From: Oehlia diaphana
Lineage: Eukaryota > Glomeromycota > Glomeromycetes > Glomerales > Glomeraceae
Direction: 5' to 3'
NCBI GenBank assembly: GCA_003833135.1
Contig: QZLH01000486.1
Location: forward strand, 42,937 to 54,847
Length of the DNA stretch: 11,911 bases
Position numbers and translations under genes: made by a program
Notes under the pieces: model-generated
What the model was told of the DNA's origin: nothing
The model's database searches: none
What the model saw: the letters and a program-made list of their open reading frames with translations, nothing else
Shown here: piece after piece, positions 1 through 7,262 of the stretch
Layout: every line of letters begins with the position of its first letter
Position numbering within the stretch: position 1 is the first letter of the stretch

Positions 1-775
1 CAATAATAATATAAATAATATGAATTATAAAATACCAATAATTATATAATTACACATACCACTTGATTGAGAACAAAATCAACAAATCTTTTTCTATCAC
101 ACGATCCTTCAAATACATCAATAGCAACCAATCCTTCTAATGTAAGAGCAGGTAAAATTGTAATATCTTTTGCCTCGTATAAAAACAACTTTTTTTGTGC
201 ACGTACATTGCGAGGCGAATATCCATATAATCTTAATAAGTTCCTTTCATCCTTGGCACTTTCATCAAGAAAAATCAACTGATTTGGAGTATAATATTTA
301 CCAATAATATCTAAATAATGTGCACGTATAATTTCATTTCTTTCTAATGCCGCCTTATGTAACTTTACATCAAATTAGAAAAATTTTAGGTAATTTTATC
401 AAATATTTATAATATAAACAGTTACCTTTTTTTGAGTAATTCCCAAGTATTGAAGTGAATGCCAAAGTGCTGTAATAGATGCCCCTTTTCAAGTTAAACA
501 TTCCATTTCATATACTAATTTGTCCAAATACCAGTCCACCTTTTCTGCTACAAGATTTCTAAGTACCGCCATATCTGCTCTACTAAATAACTTTCTATGA
601 CCAGGAACACCTTTAAAAGGATTTTTAACACATCCTTAACGCTTATATCTCTTTTTTATTTTATTGTCTACACTTTACTCATACGTAATGTATTAGCAAT
701 ATCGACAGTAGATAAACCATCAGTATAGAGATAAATAATATGCTAACATAAATCCTCACTAAATTTTTTAGGCAT
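1..775 (-). pseudogene. Tc1/mariner-type (IS630 superfamily) transposase, N-terminal and first catalytic part, broken
   Basis: Cut-and-paste transposase relic read on the minus strand from ATG at 775. The first exon (775-426) opens MPKKFSEDL and has a helix-turn-helix-like stretch (LSTVDIANTLRMSK). It has in-frame stops (TAG after DLC, TAG after MSKV) and a frameshift near 610-650, then resumes as GVPGHRKLFSRADMAVLRN. A fossil intron lies at 425-363 (63 nt, GTAACT...AAAG, phase 0). Exon 2 runs from 362 to about 59 and is open. It reads LHKAALERNEIIRAH, then IFLDESAKDERNL with the first catalytic Asp at 264-266, then YGYSPRN and LPALTLEGLVAIDVFEGS, the usual order in fungal Tc1-like DDE_3 transposases. 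A second donor (GTATGTGTAA) near 58 suggests another intron leaving the window, so the remaining DDE residues are not visible. Not functional as it stands. The family call is firm; the sub-family is not. Confidence 0.85.
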
Positions 776-1278
776 ATTTGAGGTTACTTTTTGTAGAATA
801 GAATATCTTTGTTGTATATTTTTGCAAGTTTTTTTTTGAAATCGGTAGAAGGAAGGGAAATCGGTTATAGAAATCGTAAGAATCGAAACCCACTAAGTTA
901 TATGCCGCTAATGAAAATACAAAACAAACGGCAAAAAAATGTTTTGAATGTGATACAGTGATGGATTAGCATTACGTAGATCAAATAACATTTATAGTTT
1001 ATATGTGCACATAATCACTTTTTGTAAAAATTCTGCAGCTGATTTTTATTTATTTAAAAAAAAAAATTTGCCAATCACACTAATTCGAAAACTGCAATAA
1101 ACAAAATTTTTAAATTAGAAATATAAAAAAATACTTATTATTTGAAATTGTAAATCTGATATATAATATAATTAATTAAAAATTCATGTGATAATCAAAT
1201 AGGATCACAAATTAAGCAATTATTTTCTTCATATTATTTAATCTTAAAAATAAAATAATATTAATATTATTAAATATA
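776..1278. other. AT-rich spacer upstream of the Tc1-type relic
   Basis: No open frame or RNA gene recognised. The part next to the relic (about 838-945) is less AT-rich and has a repeated GAAATCGG motif. It may hold the promoter or the terminal repeat of the Tc1-type element, but I could not pair an inverted repeat because the other end lies outside the window. The rest is A/T homopolymer-rich. Confidence 0.4.
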
Positions 1279-1280
1279 TA

Positions 1281-1439
1281 TGGGCGCTTTGCAGTAAAAA
1301 GGGACGAAACTACTAAAAAAAATAAAAAATGAGTTAATATAAAATCTGAACAAATTATAGCATTTAAAATATTTTTGGCATATAAAAGAAAATTTAAATT
1401 TTTTTAGTAGTTTCGTCCCTTTCTACTGCAAAGCGCCCA
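1281..1439. mobile_element. 159-bp MITE, TA target duplication, Tc1/mariner-like
   Basis: The two ends are near-perfect inverted repeats of 41 nt (1281-1321 and 1399-1439) with one mismatch at position 17. The terminus is TGGGCGCTTTGCAGTA. Each end is flanked by TA (1279-1280 and 1440-1441), the target duplication of Tc1/mariner elements. The 77-nt interior is AT-rich with no coding potential, so the element is non-autonomous and would need a transposase in trans. The arms could fold into one long hairpin if transcribed. The near identity of the arms suggests it is younger than the coding relics around it. Nothing shows that the Tc1-type relic at 1-775 is its helper. Confidence 0.9.
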
Positions 1440-1655
1440 TATTATAAATCAATAAAATTAAAATTCATATCTGAAATAAATATTTTTGGATTAGATTTGA
1501 TAAATTTTTTAAATTAATACAAATACAAAGTTTATTTTATGAGATACCATTTTGAATAATAGTATTATCAATTTTTTACCTAAAATTTATATAAAGAATT
1601 TAACTATAAATATACTAAAAAAACTTTTTTTTTGCAAAATAGAGTTTATGACAAG

Positions 1656-2125
1656 TAGTGCTCTAAACGAGTCAAGTCAAGTTAAGTTATATGTAAACTC
1701 AATTTGACTCGAGTTAAATTGAGTCGAGTCAAGTCAAGTTAAAATTATAAAAAATATAAACTCGACTTGATTTGAGTCGAGTTGGCCGTCAAACTGAATC
1801 GAGTTGAGTTGAATTAAATCACGTAATTTTCTTTCGGCTATGCTGATCATTTCCTTTTTAGTGATAGCCATTCCATAAAATTCCATTTTTGTAATTTTTA
1901 AAAATTTTTCGTCTCAGAATTTGTGTAATATAATTTTCAAAAAAAGAAATTCTATAATTTTGGCCAGAATTATGTTAATTTGGCTTAACTTGACTTGACT
2001 TGATTTTATTAAAATATTAACTCGAGTACTTGATTCAATTCAATTTGATTGTAATTTTCAACTCAAACTCAACTCAACTCAACTCAACCAACTTGTGAGT
2101 CAACTTGACTTGTTTCGAAGCACTA
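1656..2125. mobile_element. 470-bp non-autonomous hAT element with 8-bp target duplication
   Basis: Bounded by a perfect 8-bp direct repeat ATGACAAG (1648-1655 and 2126-2133), the size made by hAT transposases. The termini are TAGTGCT and AGCACTA, followed inward by a looser inverted repeat (AAACGAGTCAAGTCAAGTT on the left against AAACAAGTCAAGTT on the right arm). Both subterminal zones are packed with short motifs, GAGTCAAGTC/GAGTTGAGTT on the left and CAACTCAACT on the right, typical of hAT subterminal binding repeats. The central part (about 1830-1975) is AT-rich with no open frame. It is a MITE-like or deletion derivative needing a helper. Confidence 0.85.
2073..2092 (+). repeat. CAACT pentanucleotide run in the right subterminal zone
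   Basis: A short run of CAACT units lies inside the right arm of the 1656-2125 element. The left arm carries the complementary AGTTG/AAGTC-type units, so the arms could pair imperfectly. Probably subterminal motifs of the hAT element, not an independent microsatellite. Confidence 0.6.
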
Positions 2126-2133
2126 ATGACAAG

Positions 2134-2392
2134 TACTTACTTCAAATAAACTATTTATTTCTTTTAAAGTGGCTAGTTCAATATATTTTTAACTTTTAAT
2201 TTTCAATTTTAATTATTTAGTTCTAGTTTCTAAAGTTTTTTAGGTATTTTTAATAGCTATTTTTAATTCTTTACTTAAAGTTTGATTAATTGCTGATCTG
2301 CATGTAATAGATAGAAATTTATATAACTACTACAGGTTATGATTTATAATTAAAATTAACCTGTTCTAAATCTCACGTTTCCCAATTTTAAA
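2134..2392. other. AT-rich leader before the family A relic
   Basis: No coding frame seen. A small hairpin-forming sequence (AGGTTA near 2334 and TAACCT near 2358) lies about 35 nt before the inferred ATG at 2393. The 5' end of the family A element should lie here or in the preceding spacer, but no inverted repeat could be paired with the 3' side. Confidence 0.35.
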
Positions 2393-3409
2393 ATGTCAAA
2401 AGGACACTTTACTCCTGGAAAATTTGTTACTATTGGTAGTTTGGTATCAGAACTTCATTATAGTTCTTTTTTATGAGATTAGTAATATTTTTCTGACTTT
2501 CAAATTCAAAATTCTCATATTTATGCCATTCAAATAAAACTTGGCTTTCAAGTTGCATTAAAACTCAATCAAAAATACTTTATTATTAGAATAGTTCACA
2601 ACTTAGAAAATCCAAATATACTAGGTTTCATTTGTAAAGAAGAAGGAATTAATAGTGAAGTTTTATCAAGTTCTTCTGCCGCTATTAATACTATTTATGG
2701 ACATGTATTTGGTAATAAAAGTAAACCAAAATATCTGAGAACAACAATGTTAGATTTTCATAATCCTTATATGATTCAACAAATGTTCAATAATGTAGAT
2801 TTTTGTCCTTTTACTATTTGTTTATATAGTATTAAAATTTTTATGGTGTCTATTCCAGATAATAATAATTATAAAGGATTTGCATTTAGTTTTATGTATA
2901 AATATAAACAAAAACAAAACGTAACATAGCAAAAGATTGAAGGAGGATTGTTTTCAATTAGTATTTTTCAAGATGGTGAAATGGTAAAACAATTTTAAGA
3001 TATAACAGCTTCTTCAGTTTAGGATCAAACTAATTTATTGCAAAATTGTGATGGAGTTGATCTTTTTGGAATTAACCATCCACTTGTGCAGTTCAAGTTT
3101 AAAGAACAATATGAAAGATTATTTCCTAAGACCTGTACTCTTGATGATTGAAATAATGAAAGAATTATGCGACACATGTTCAAATTATATCTAAAAAAAC
3201 ATGTGTCTGGAAATGAAGATTTTTGGCATCGTATTTTATATCATTGGTATAATCAAAAAAGTACTATTATTGAAATAAAAAGTTTTATTTGTGATGTTTA
3301 TAATGATAATCATGAAATTAGTATGCGTGAATTTTAAGTATGAAGAGCAATGTTTGAGGCAATTGAATGTAAAAATATTACCCATTTGAAAGAGATATTT
3401 CCAATATAA
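2393..3409 (+). other. Family A N-terminal region, possible FYR-like fold
   Basis: A single frame (MSKGHFTPGKFVTIGSL...) runs to TAA 3407-3409 through several stops. The stretch near 2936-3000 reads GGLFSISIFQDGEMVKQF, followed by SSV-stop and later DGVDLFGINHPLVQF. A buried beta strand, a DGE turn and a probable W at the stop recall F/Y-rich C-terminal (FYRC) domains, and the part before it could hold an FYRN-like piece. This is a weak resemblance from memory and could equally be a domain private to this family. It does not look like a BED or C2H2 finger, the usual transposase N-termini. Confidence 0.35.
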
Positions 3410-3755
3410 GTATTATTATTACAACTGATCCCATTTTTTATTCATTATTTAATTACAAAATATTCTTGCAAATAGTATTTTGGAACTGTTCTAAAGATCC
3501 TAAAAGTGATATTGAAACAATACTCAATTTATTTTCAAATGGACTTTTGAATACCAAACTAAATTCAACAATAAGAAATAACAAATTTGAAAATTATGAA
3601 GACACTACGGTATTCATTGTGTGAAAGTCTTAATTCTAATCCTAATGGTTCAAATGGAAAAATTTGAATTTTATCAATAGTTGCAGAGAATTTTATATAC
3701 GAGAAATTGATAGAAAATTTACAAATACCTTTTTTTAAGGTTACATGATTTACAG

Positions 3756-3819
3756 GTATGATAAATTGATATTATTTATTATATAATATATACTAAATAA
3801 CAAGAATATATTTTCTTAG
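3756..3819 (+). other. Fossil intron in family A
   Basis: 64 nt with donor GTATGAT, acceptor TTTTCTTAG and a TACTAAATAAC branch-like site. The next exon reads ISPKIIHAARKHYCKNG. The frames on the two sides differ by one, so an extra indel (perhaps in the T-run near 3729) must be assumed. Confidence 0.6.
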
Positions 3820-4238
3820 ATTTCACCAAAAATAATTCATGCTGCTCGTAAACATTACTGTAAAAATGGTCTAGGATGTAAAGCTCTTGATAAGCCTATT
3901 ATTATTTATAAAAAAATGGCCAAAATTAAAGAAAGAGAATTTGAATTATTTTTGCTGATAAAGCAAACGTAAATATGAGTTCATATCATATTGACAAAAA
4001 GACACAATTACCTGTTCTCTATCTTAAAGACAAAAAAAGTGCATTATAAGAAAAATTCTCAGCTATATATCCTAATGGAATGAAACGAATTTTCTTAATG
4101 GCTTATTTACAAAATGGACGATTCAAATATCAGGATTATTTAGGAGGACTTTATCTTATTTGTAATGATTATGCTTATCAACCATTTGAAGATTTGATTA
4201 AATTAGTATCAAATAATATTGTGGATAAAAAAATAAAG

Positions 4239-4308
4239 GTAAAAAACATTGAATTACCTTGTATTATTATTTCATACAAATTCTAATTATAAACAGTATT
4301 ATTATTAG
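4239..4308 (+). other. Fossil intron in family A, phase 0
   Basis: 70 nt, GTAAAAAACATT...ATTATTAG, with CTAAT as a likely branch site. Splicing joins AAG to AAT in phase 0 and gives DKKIK then NELITQLKMLCHHLKK, matching the expected run of the protein before the Cys/His segment. Confidence 0.65.
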
Positions 4309-4574
4309 AATGAATTGATAACTCAACTGAAAATGCTTTGTCATCACTTAAAAAAAGATATAATAATGGCACAACAAAACATGTGGATTGCATAAATCAT
4401 TGTTTACTGTATGTATTTGGCGAATGTGTAGAGCAATATTATTTACGTTATATAGCATGTGATCAACTTTTTGAAGTTTTTACAACTCTGTCTCATATAT
4501 TAGAGGATTTGCACAATACATTACTTTCAGAATATCAGAAAAAACTTACTTGCTACCTTGCTCATCAAACATGA
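4309..4574 (+). other. Family A Cys/His-rich segment
   Basis: After a frameshift in the A-run at about 4350-4356 the frame reads YNNGTTKHVDCINHC, then FGEC, and ends ACDQLFEVF. The spacing C-x2-HC-x7-C-x10-C (4389-4460) suggests a metal-binding knuckle just before the catalytic core, as in many transposases with zinc-binding insertions. The run continues LSEYQKKLTCYLAHQT to a TGA at 4572-4574 where Arg or Trp is likely. Metal binding is inferred only. Confidence 0.5.
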
Positions 4575-5172
4575 AAAAGATATTTGAATGCACAGTTTAA
4601 TGCAGCATTAGATGAATTAGATGATCATGGTGCTGTCATCATAGTTGATTACAAAATGTGCATTTTTTCTGCAACAGCAAGAGAAGCCAAAAGTGAATTT
4701 TTCAGTAAGTAAAAGGGGTTGGACGCTTCATACAACTCTTGTTTTTCAAAAATAAAACAATAAAAAAATGGATGTCCAAGCATATGACCATTGGTCTTGT
4801 AACACTAAACAAGATGCCTGGTTTACAGTGTCTATCTTGCTTTGAAGCTGTATTTAATACTATAAATTCTCGTCCACATTGGATTAAAATTATTTCTGGC
4901 AATGGAGGTCATTATCATAATTCTGAGTTAATGGCTATCATAAGTTATTAGTATGATTGGTATGGAGTTGAAATATGTGAGTGGATATTTTTAGAACCTG
5001 GCGAAGCAAAAACTACTGTAAATTCACATTATGCAATGGTATGTTAACTGTTGTTTAGTTTCTTTATAATTTTTGTATATTCAAAATATTTTATTTATAT
5101 AAATAAAAAAGATTGCTCATGCAATAAAGCGATATGTTTGAATTAGTTGTAAACTTTACATCAGATCAAGAT
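4575..5172 (+). other. Family A catalytic core, first part
   Basis: Reads LNAQFNAALDELDDHGAV, then IIVDYKM with the presumed first catalytic Asp at 4647-4649. After a 4-nt duplication near 4706-4713 the frame shifts to RGWTLHTTLVFQK and YDHWSCNTKQDAWFTVS. After another shift near 4835 it reads EAVFNTINSRPHWIKIIS, then G-N-G-G-H-Y-H-N, where an Asp is expected in place of the first Gly (4898-4900). An acidic stretch EWIFLEPGEAKTTV follows at about 4981-5020. Intron 5039-5111 is phase 0 (GTATGTTA...AAAAAAG) and leads to IAHAIKRYV, then a TGA. The core is cut at 5172 by the MITE. Confidence 0.65.
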
Positions 5173-5993
5173 TAAACATGAGGCTCAAAACCAAAACCTT
5201 CCAAAACCTTTTAAGTTTCAGTATATACCGAAACTTAGTTTTGGGATGGGTGTTTTTTCCTGAAACTCAAAATCCAAAACTAATCTGAAATTTCCAAAAC
5301 TTTTATATAACTGAAATCTATTAATTTACTTAATTAATTTTTATTAAAATAACTAAAATTATAACAATATTGAATTACTATCTAACATTTTATTAAAAAA
5401 AGACTTCTCAATTAAGTCCAACCATTTTTATTTTTATTTTTTATTTTTATGTTATAGATAGACTGTCATATAAAAGATTTAAGACATTACATAAAAAAAT
5501 ATGAATACTAAACTAAATATATAATTGTATGAAACTTCCACTTGAGAAGCCGCCCACCTTTTCAGTTATTCTCAAGATGAGAAGGCATGGCCTGCTAGTC
5601 CATATCATAGTAAGAGGTAGAAACTATACTAGAGAAGTGAGATCTATATTAAAAGAAGAATAAAAATTAATAAAATTAAAAGAAAAAGTATATCAGGTGA
5701 ATTAATGTGAGACAGCCAAAGGCTTGAATAGTTAAATGTAAAAAGTAAAAATGGTAATCAAATACGATATATTGAATATCGATTTATTAATTATTTAAAT
5801 TACCACGTAATTATCCAATTAACGAGTTTTGGGATATCAGAATTAGTTTTGAGATAACTGAAATTAGTTTCAGGTTTCAGGATTTATTTAGGATTTCAGA
5901 ACTTGTTTAAGGTTTTGGGTGAGGTTTCAATTCGTATATTCTGAAATCTGAAACTTTTGAAAATCCTCTCAGAAGTTTTGGGCCCCATGTTTA
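5173..5993. mobile_element. 821-bp hAT-like MITE inserted in the family A core
   Basis: The ends are inverted repeats of about 19 nt (TAAACATGAGGCTCAAAAC at 5173-5191; TAAACATGGGGCCCAAAAC on the other arm), 17 of 19 identical. They are flanked by 8-bp direct repeats ATCAAGAT (5165-5172) and GTCAAGAT (5994-6001), one mismatch, the hAT target size. Inside each end are many copies of CCAAAACCT/GTTTTGGG and AAGTTTCAG-like words, the subterminal repeats expected of hAT elements. The interior has no transposase. At 5541-5576 a perfect 8-bp stem (CTTGAGAA...TTCTCAAG) closes a relatively GC-rich loop. The terminus differs from the CAGTGTTGGGC end of the hAT element at 8966, so that element is unlikely to be its source. 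Confidence 0.85.
5541..5576. repeat. Hairpin inside the 821-bp MITE
   Basis: Perfect inverted repeat CTTGAGAA (5541-5548) and TTCTCAAG (5569-5576) around a 20-nt GC-richer loop. It sits in the only clearly less AT-rich patch of the MITE (about 5540-5640). No tRNA-like or other RNA gene signature was found there. Confidence 0.55.
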
Positions 5994-6470
5994 GTCAAGA
6001 TATTGAAAGAGCAATAGAAGAATTGAGTAAAACTTCAGTTGCTCAAATTGAACCAAATCAGAATAAAAATAATGGTATGACTATTATTTTATTACTAAAA
6101 TTTATTAGAATTTCCTTACAATCTCATCATTATTTCACATTTCTTAAATAGCAACGCTAATAATAAAAAAACTAAAACTATACCTGGCATCTCCAAATGG
6201 TTTGTATGGGATTGGCTAATAACTGGAGAGACTGCAGGTTATGTTAAAGCAAAATCACTTCCAAACATTGAAGAATGGACAGAATTTTCACCTGCTGACA
6301 TAAGAACATTTTGTGATGAAATAAATCATTCTAATCCTGAATATATAGCACCCACAAAATCAAAGACACCATAGTTAACATCATTGTCAATAAAAAAAAG
6401 ATATATAAAAATTATTTGAACATGATAAAACACAAAATTCACTAAATCCAACATCAGATCAAATGGGTTG
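5994..6470 (+). other. Family A catalytic core, distal part
   Basis: Resumes in frame right after the MITE: DIERAIEELSKTSVAQIEPN. A fossil intron follows at 6075-6151 (77 nt, GTATGACT...AAATAG, with an ACTAAAA branch-like site). The next exon reads KTIPGISKWFVWDWL, then TGETAGYVKAKSLPNIEEW and SPADIRTFCDEINHSNPEYI, up to TAG 6371-6373. The exon frames differ by one across the intron, so there is an indel in or near the A7 run at 6164-6170. The stretch continues poorly to the donor at 6471. Confidence 0.6.
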
Positions 6471-6934
6471 GTAATTTGAATTTTTCTCTTTATAAAATAA
6501 AAAGAATAAAATGAAATACTAATAATTCGAATATTGATAGGGTTAATGCAGATTTTCTGTTGAAACCTAGTTAGTCATTAAAAAAAAATTAGAAAATGGA
6601 TAACAAAGGAGGAGGTAAACACATAAGCAAGAAAGTTGTATAATACTTACAGACTTATTTTCACACAGGTAATTTCAATCCAAAAGACCGATATACTGCT
6701 AAAAAAATGCATAAAAGCCTGTTAGAATTAGTACGTAAAAAGGAACTTAGCGTTAAAGATATTCCAGAGGTAAAAATGATAAAGGAATGGATAGGAAGAT
6801 ACAGTGCTTTCTCTAAAAAAGAAATGTCTGAAAAGGCATTGGAGCAAAATGCAATTGAAGAAAATAATTTTGTTGCACGTTAGGAAGAAATAGATACTGA
6901 AAGTACTACTCACAGTAAAGCTAAAAAGCAGTAA
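6471..6934 (+). other. Family A last intron and basic C-terminal tail
   Basis: Intron 6471-6540 (70 nt, GTAATTTG...GATAG) with a perfect TACTAATAA branch site. Splicing gives MGW-VNADFLLKP. After three stops (AGT-TAG, AAT-TAG, GTA-TAA, where Trp or Gln fit) the tail reads GGGKHISKKVV, then YFHTGNFNPKDRYTAKKMHK, then LSVKDIPEVKMIKEWIGRYS and FSKKEMSEKALEQNA, ending at TAA 6932-6934. It is lysine-rich and probably helical, possibly DNA-binding or nuclear targeting. Confidence 0.6.
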
Positions 6935-7262
6935 AAAAAAAGCTAAATATAATGTATTTCAAATTTTTCAAACCTTTATATAAATTGAAAAGTATTATAA
7001 AATCTGCTATTCCCTTATATAAACTCTTTAAAATGAAATGAAAAAAAAAAATTTTTATTATTTAAGTAGCTTTTTTAACATGTAGTACATGCCGTTATTT
7101 AATATCTACTTTTAGTAACAAATACGTCAAATTTTTTGGTTAACGCAAAGTGATAGAATTAGCAGTGATCGATATTAAATTGCCTCATATTTTATTATAT
7201 TAATTTCTACCTATTATATATGGATTGGCAATTAAATGATAATGCATTTTAAATATCTTCTA
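6935..7262. other. AT-rich spacer between the two DDE relics
   Basis: No coding frame recognised. Contains a perfect short palindrome CATGTAGTACATG (7079-7091). The 3' ends of family A (plus) and family B (minus) face each other here, so the ends of both elements should lie within this stretch, but no inverted repeat or target duplication could be assigned. Confidence 0.35.

Larger units (their letters stand above)
2393..6934 (+). pseudogene. Family A: large DDE-type transposase-like protein, multi-exon, decayed and interrupted
   Basis: One gene relic can be followed from ATG 2393 to TAA 6932-6934 by switching frames and skipping introns. Parts in order: a globular N-terminal region (2393-3409); a helical linker (about 3410-3950); a Cys/His-rich segment (4389-4460); an RNase H-like core (4575-5172, then 5994-6074 and 6152-6373); and a basic C-terminal tail (6541-6934). 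Fossil introns have GT...AG borders: 3756-3819, 4239-4308, 5039-5111, 6075-6151, 6471-6540. In-frame stops include 2474-2476, 2927-2929, 4572-4574, several in 2996-3350 and three in 6541-6640. Frameshifts fall near 3409, 3600, 3950, 4355, 4710, 4835 and 5150. An 821-bp MITE splits the core. I recognise the motif order from an abundant uncharacterised protein family of Rhizophagus-type genomes. Transposase function is inferred from the D...D-N-G...E-like layout. Confidence 0.75.

Noticed and set aside
67..282. Plus-strand open frame of 71 codons
   Set aside because: It is antisense to the Tc1-type IFLDES exon and carries no recognisable motif.
1650..2130. CRISPR or satellite array from the repeated GAGTCAAGTC words
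   Set aside because: The words are irregularly spaced, occur in both orientations, and lie inside an element with TIRs and an 8-bp target duplication.
4702..4902. Minus-strand open frame of 66 codons
   Set aside because: It lies opposite the family A core, which has clear motif order on the plus strand; the antisense frame is a shadow.
5540..5650. tRNA or small RNA gene in the GC-richer patch of the MITE
   Set aside because: There is no cloverleaf or T-loop consensus; only an 8-bp hairpin is supported.
6728..6913. Minus-strand open frame of 61 codons
   Set aside because: It is antisense to the lysine-rich C-terminal tail of family A; its Phe-rich content is just the complement of Lys/Glu codons.
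2393..6934. Stops at Gln and Trp sites as evidence of an alternative genetic code
   Set aside because: All three stop codons appear, they replace at least three different amino acids, and frameshifts accompany them. Decay explains this; a recoded stop would be consistent.
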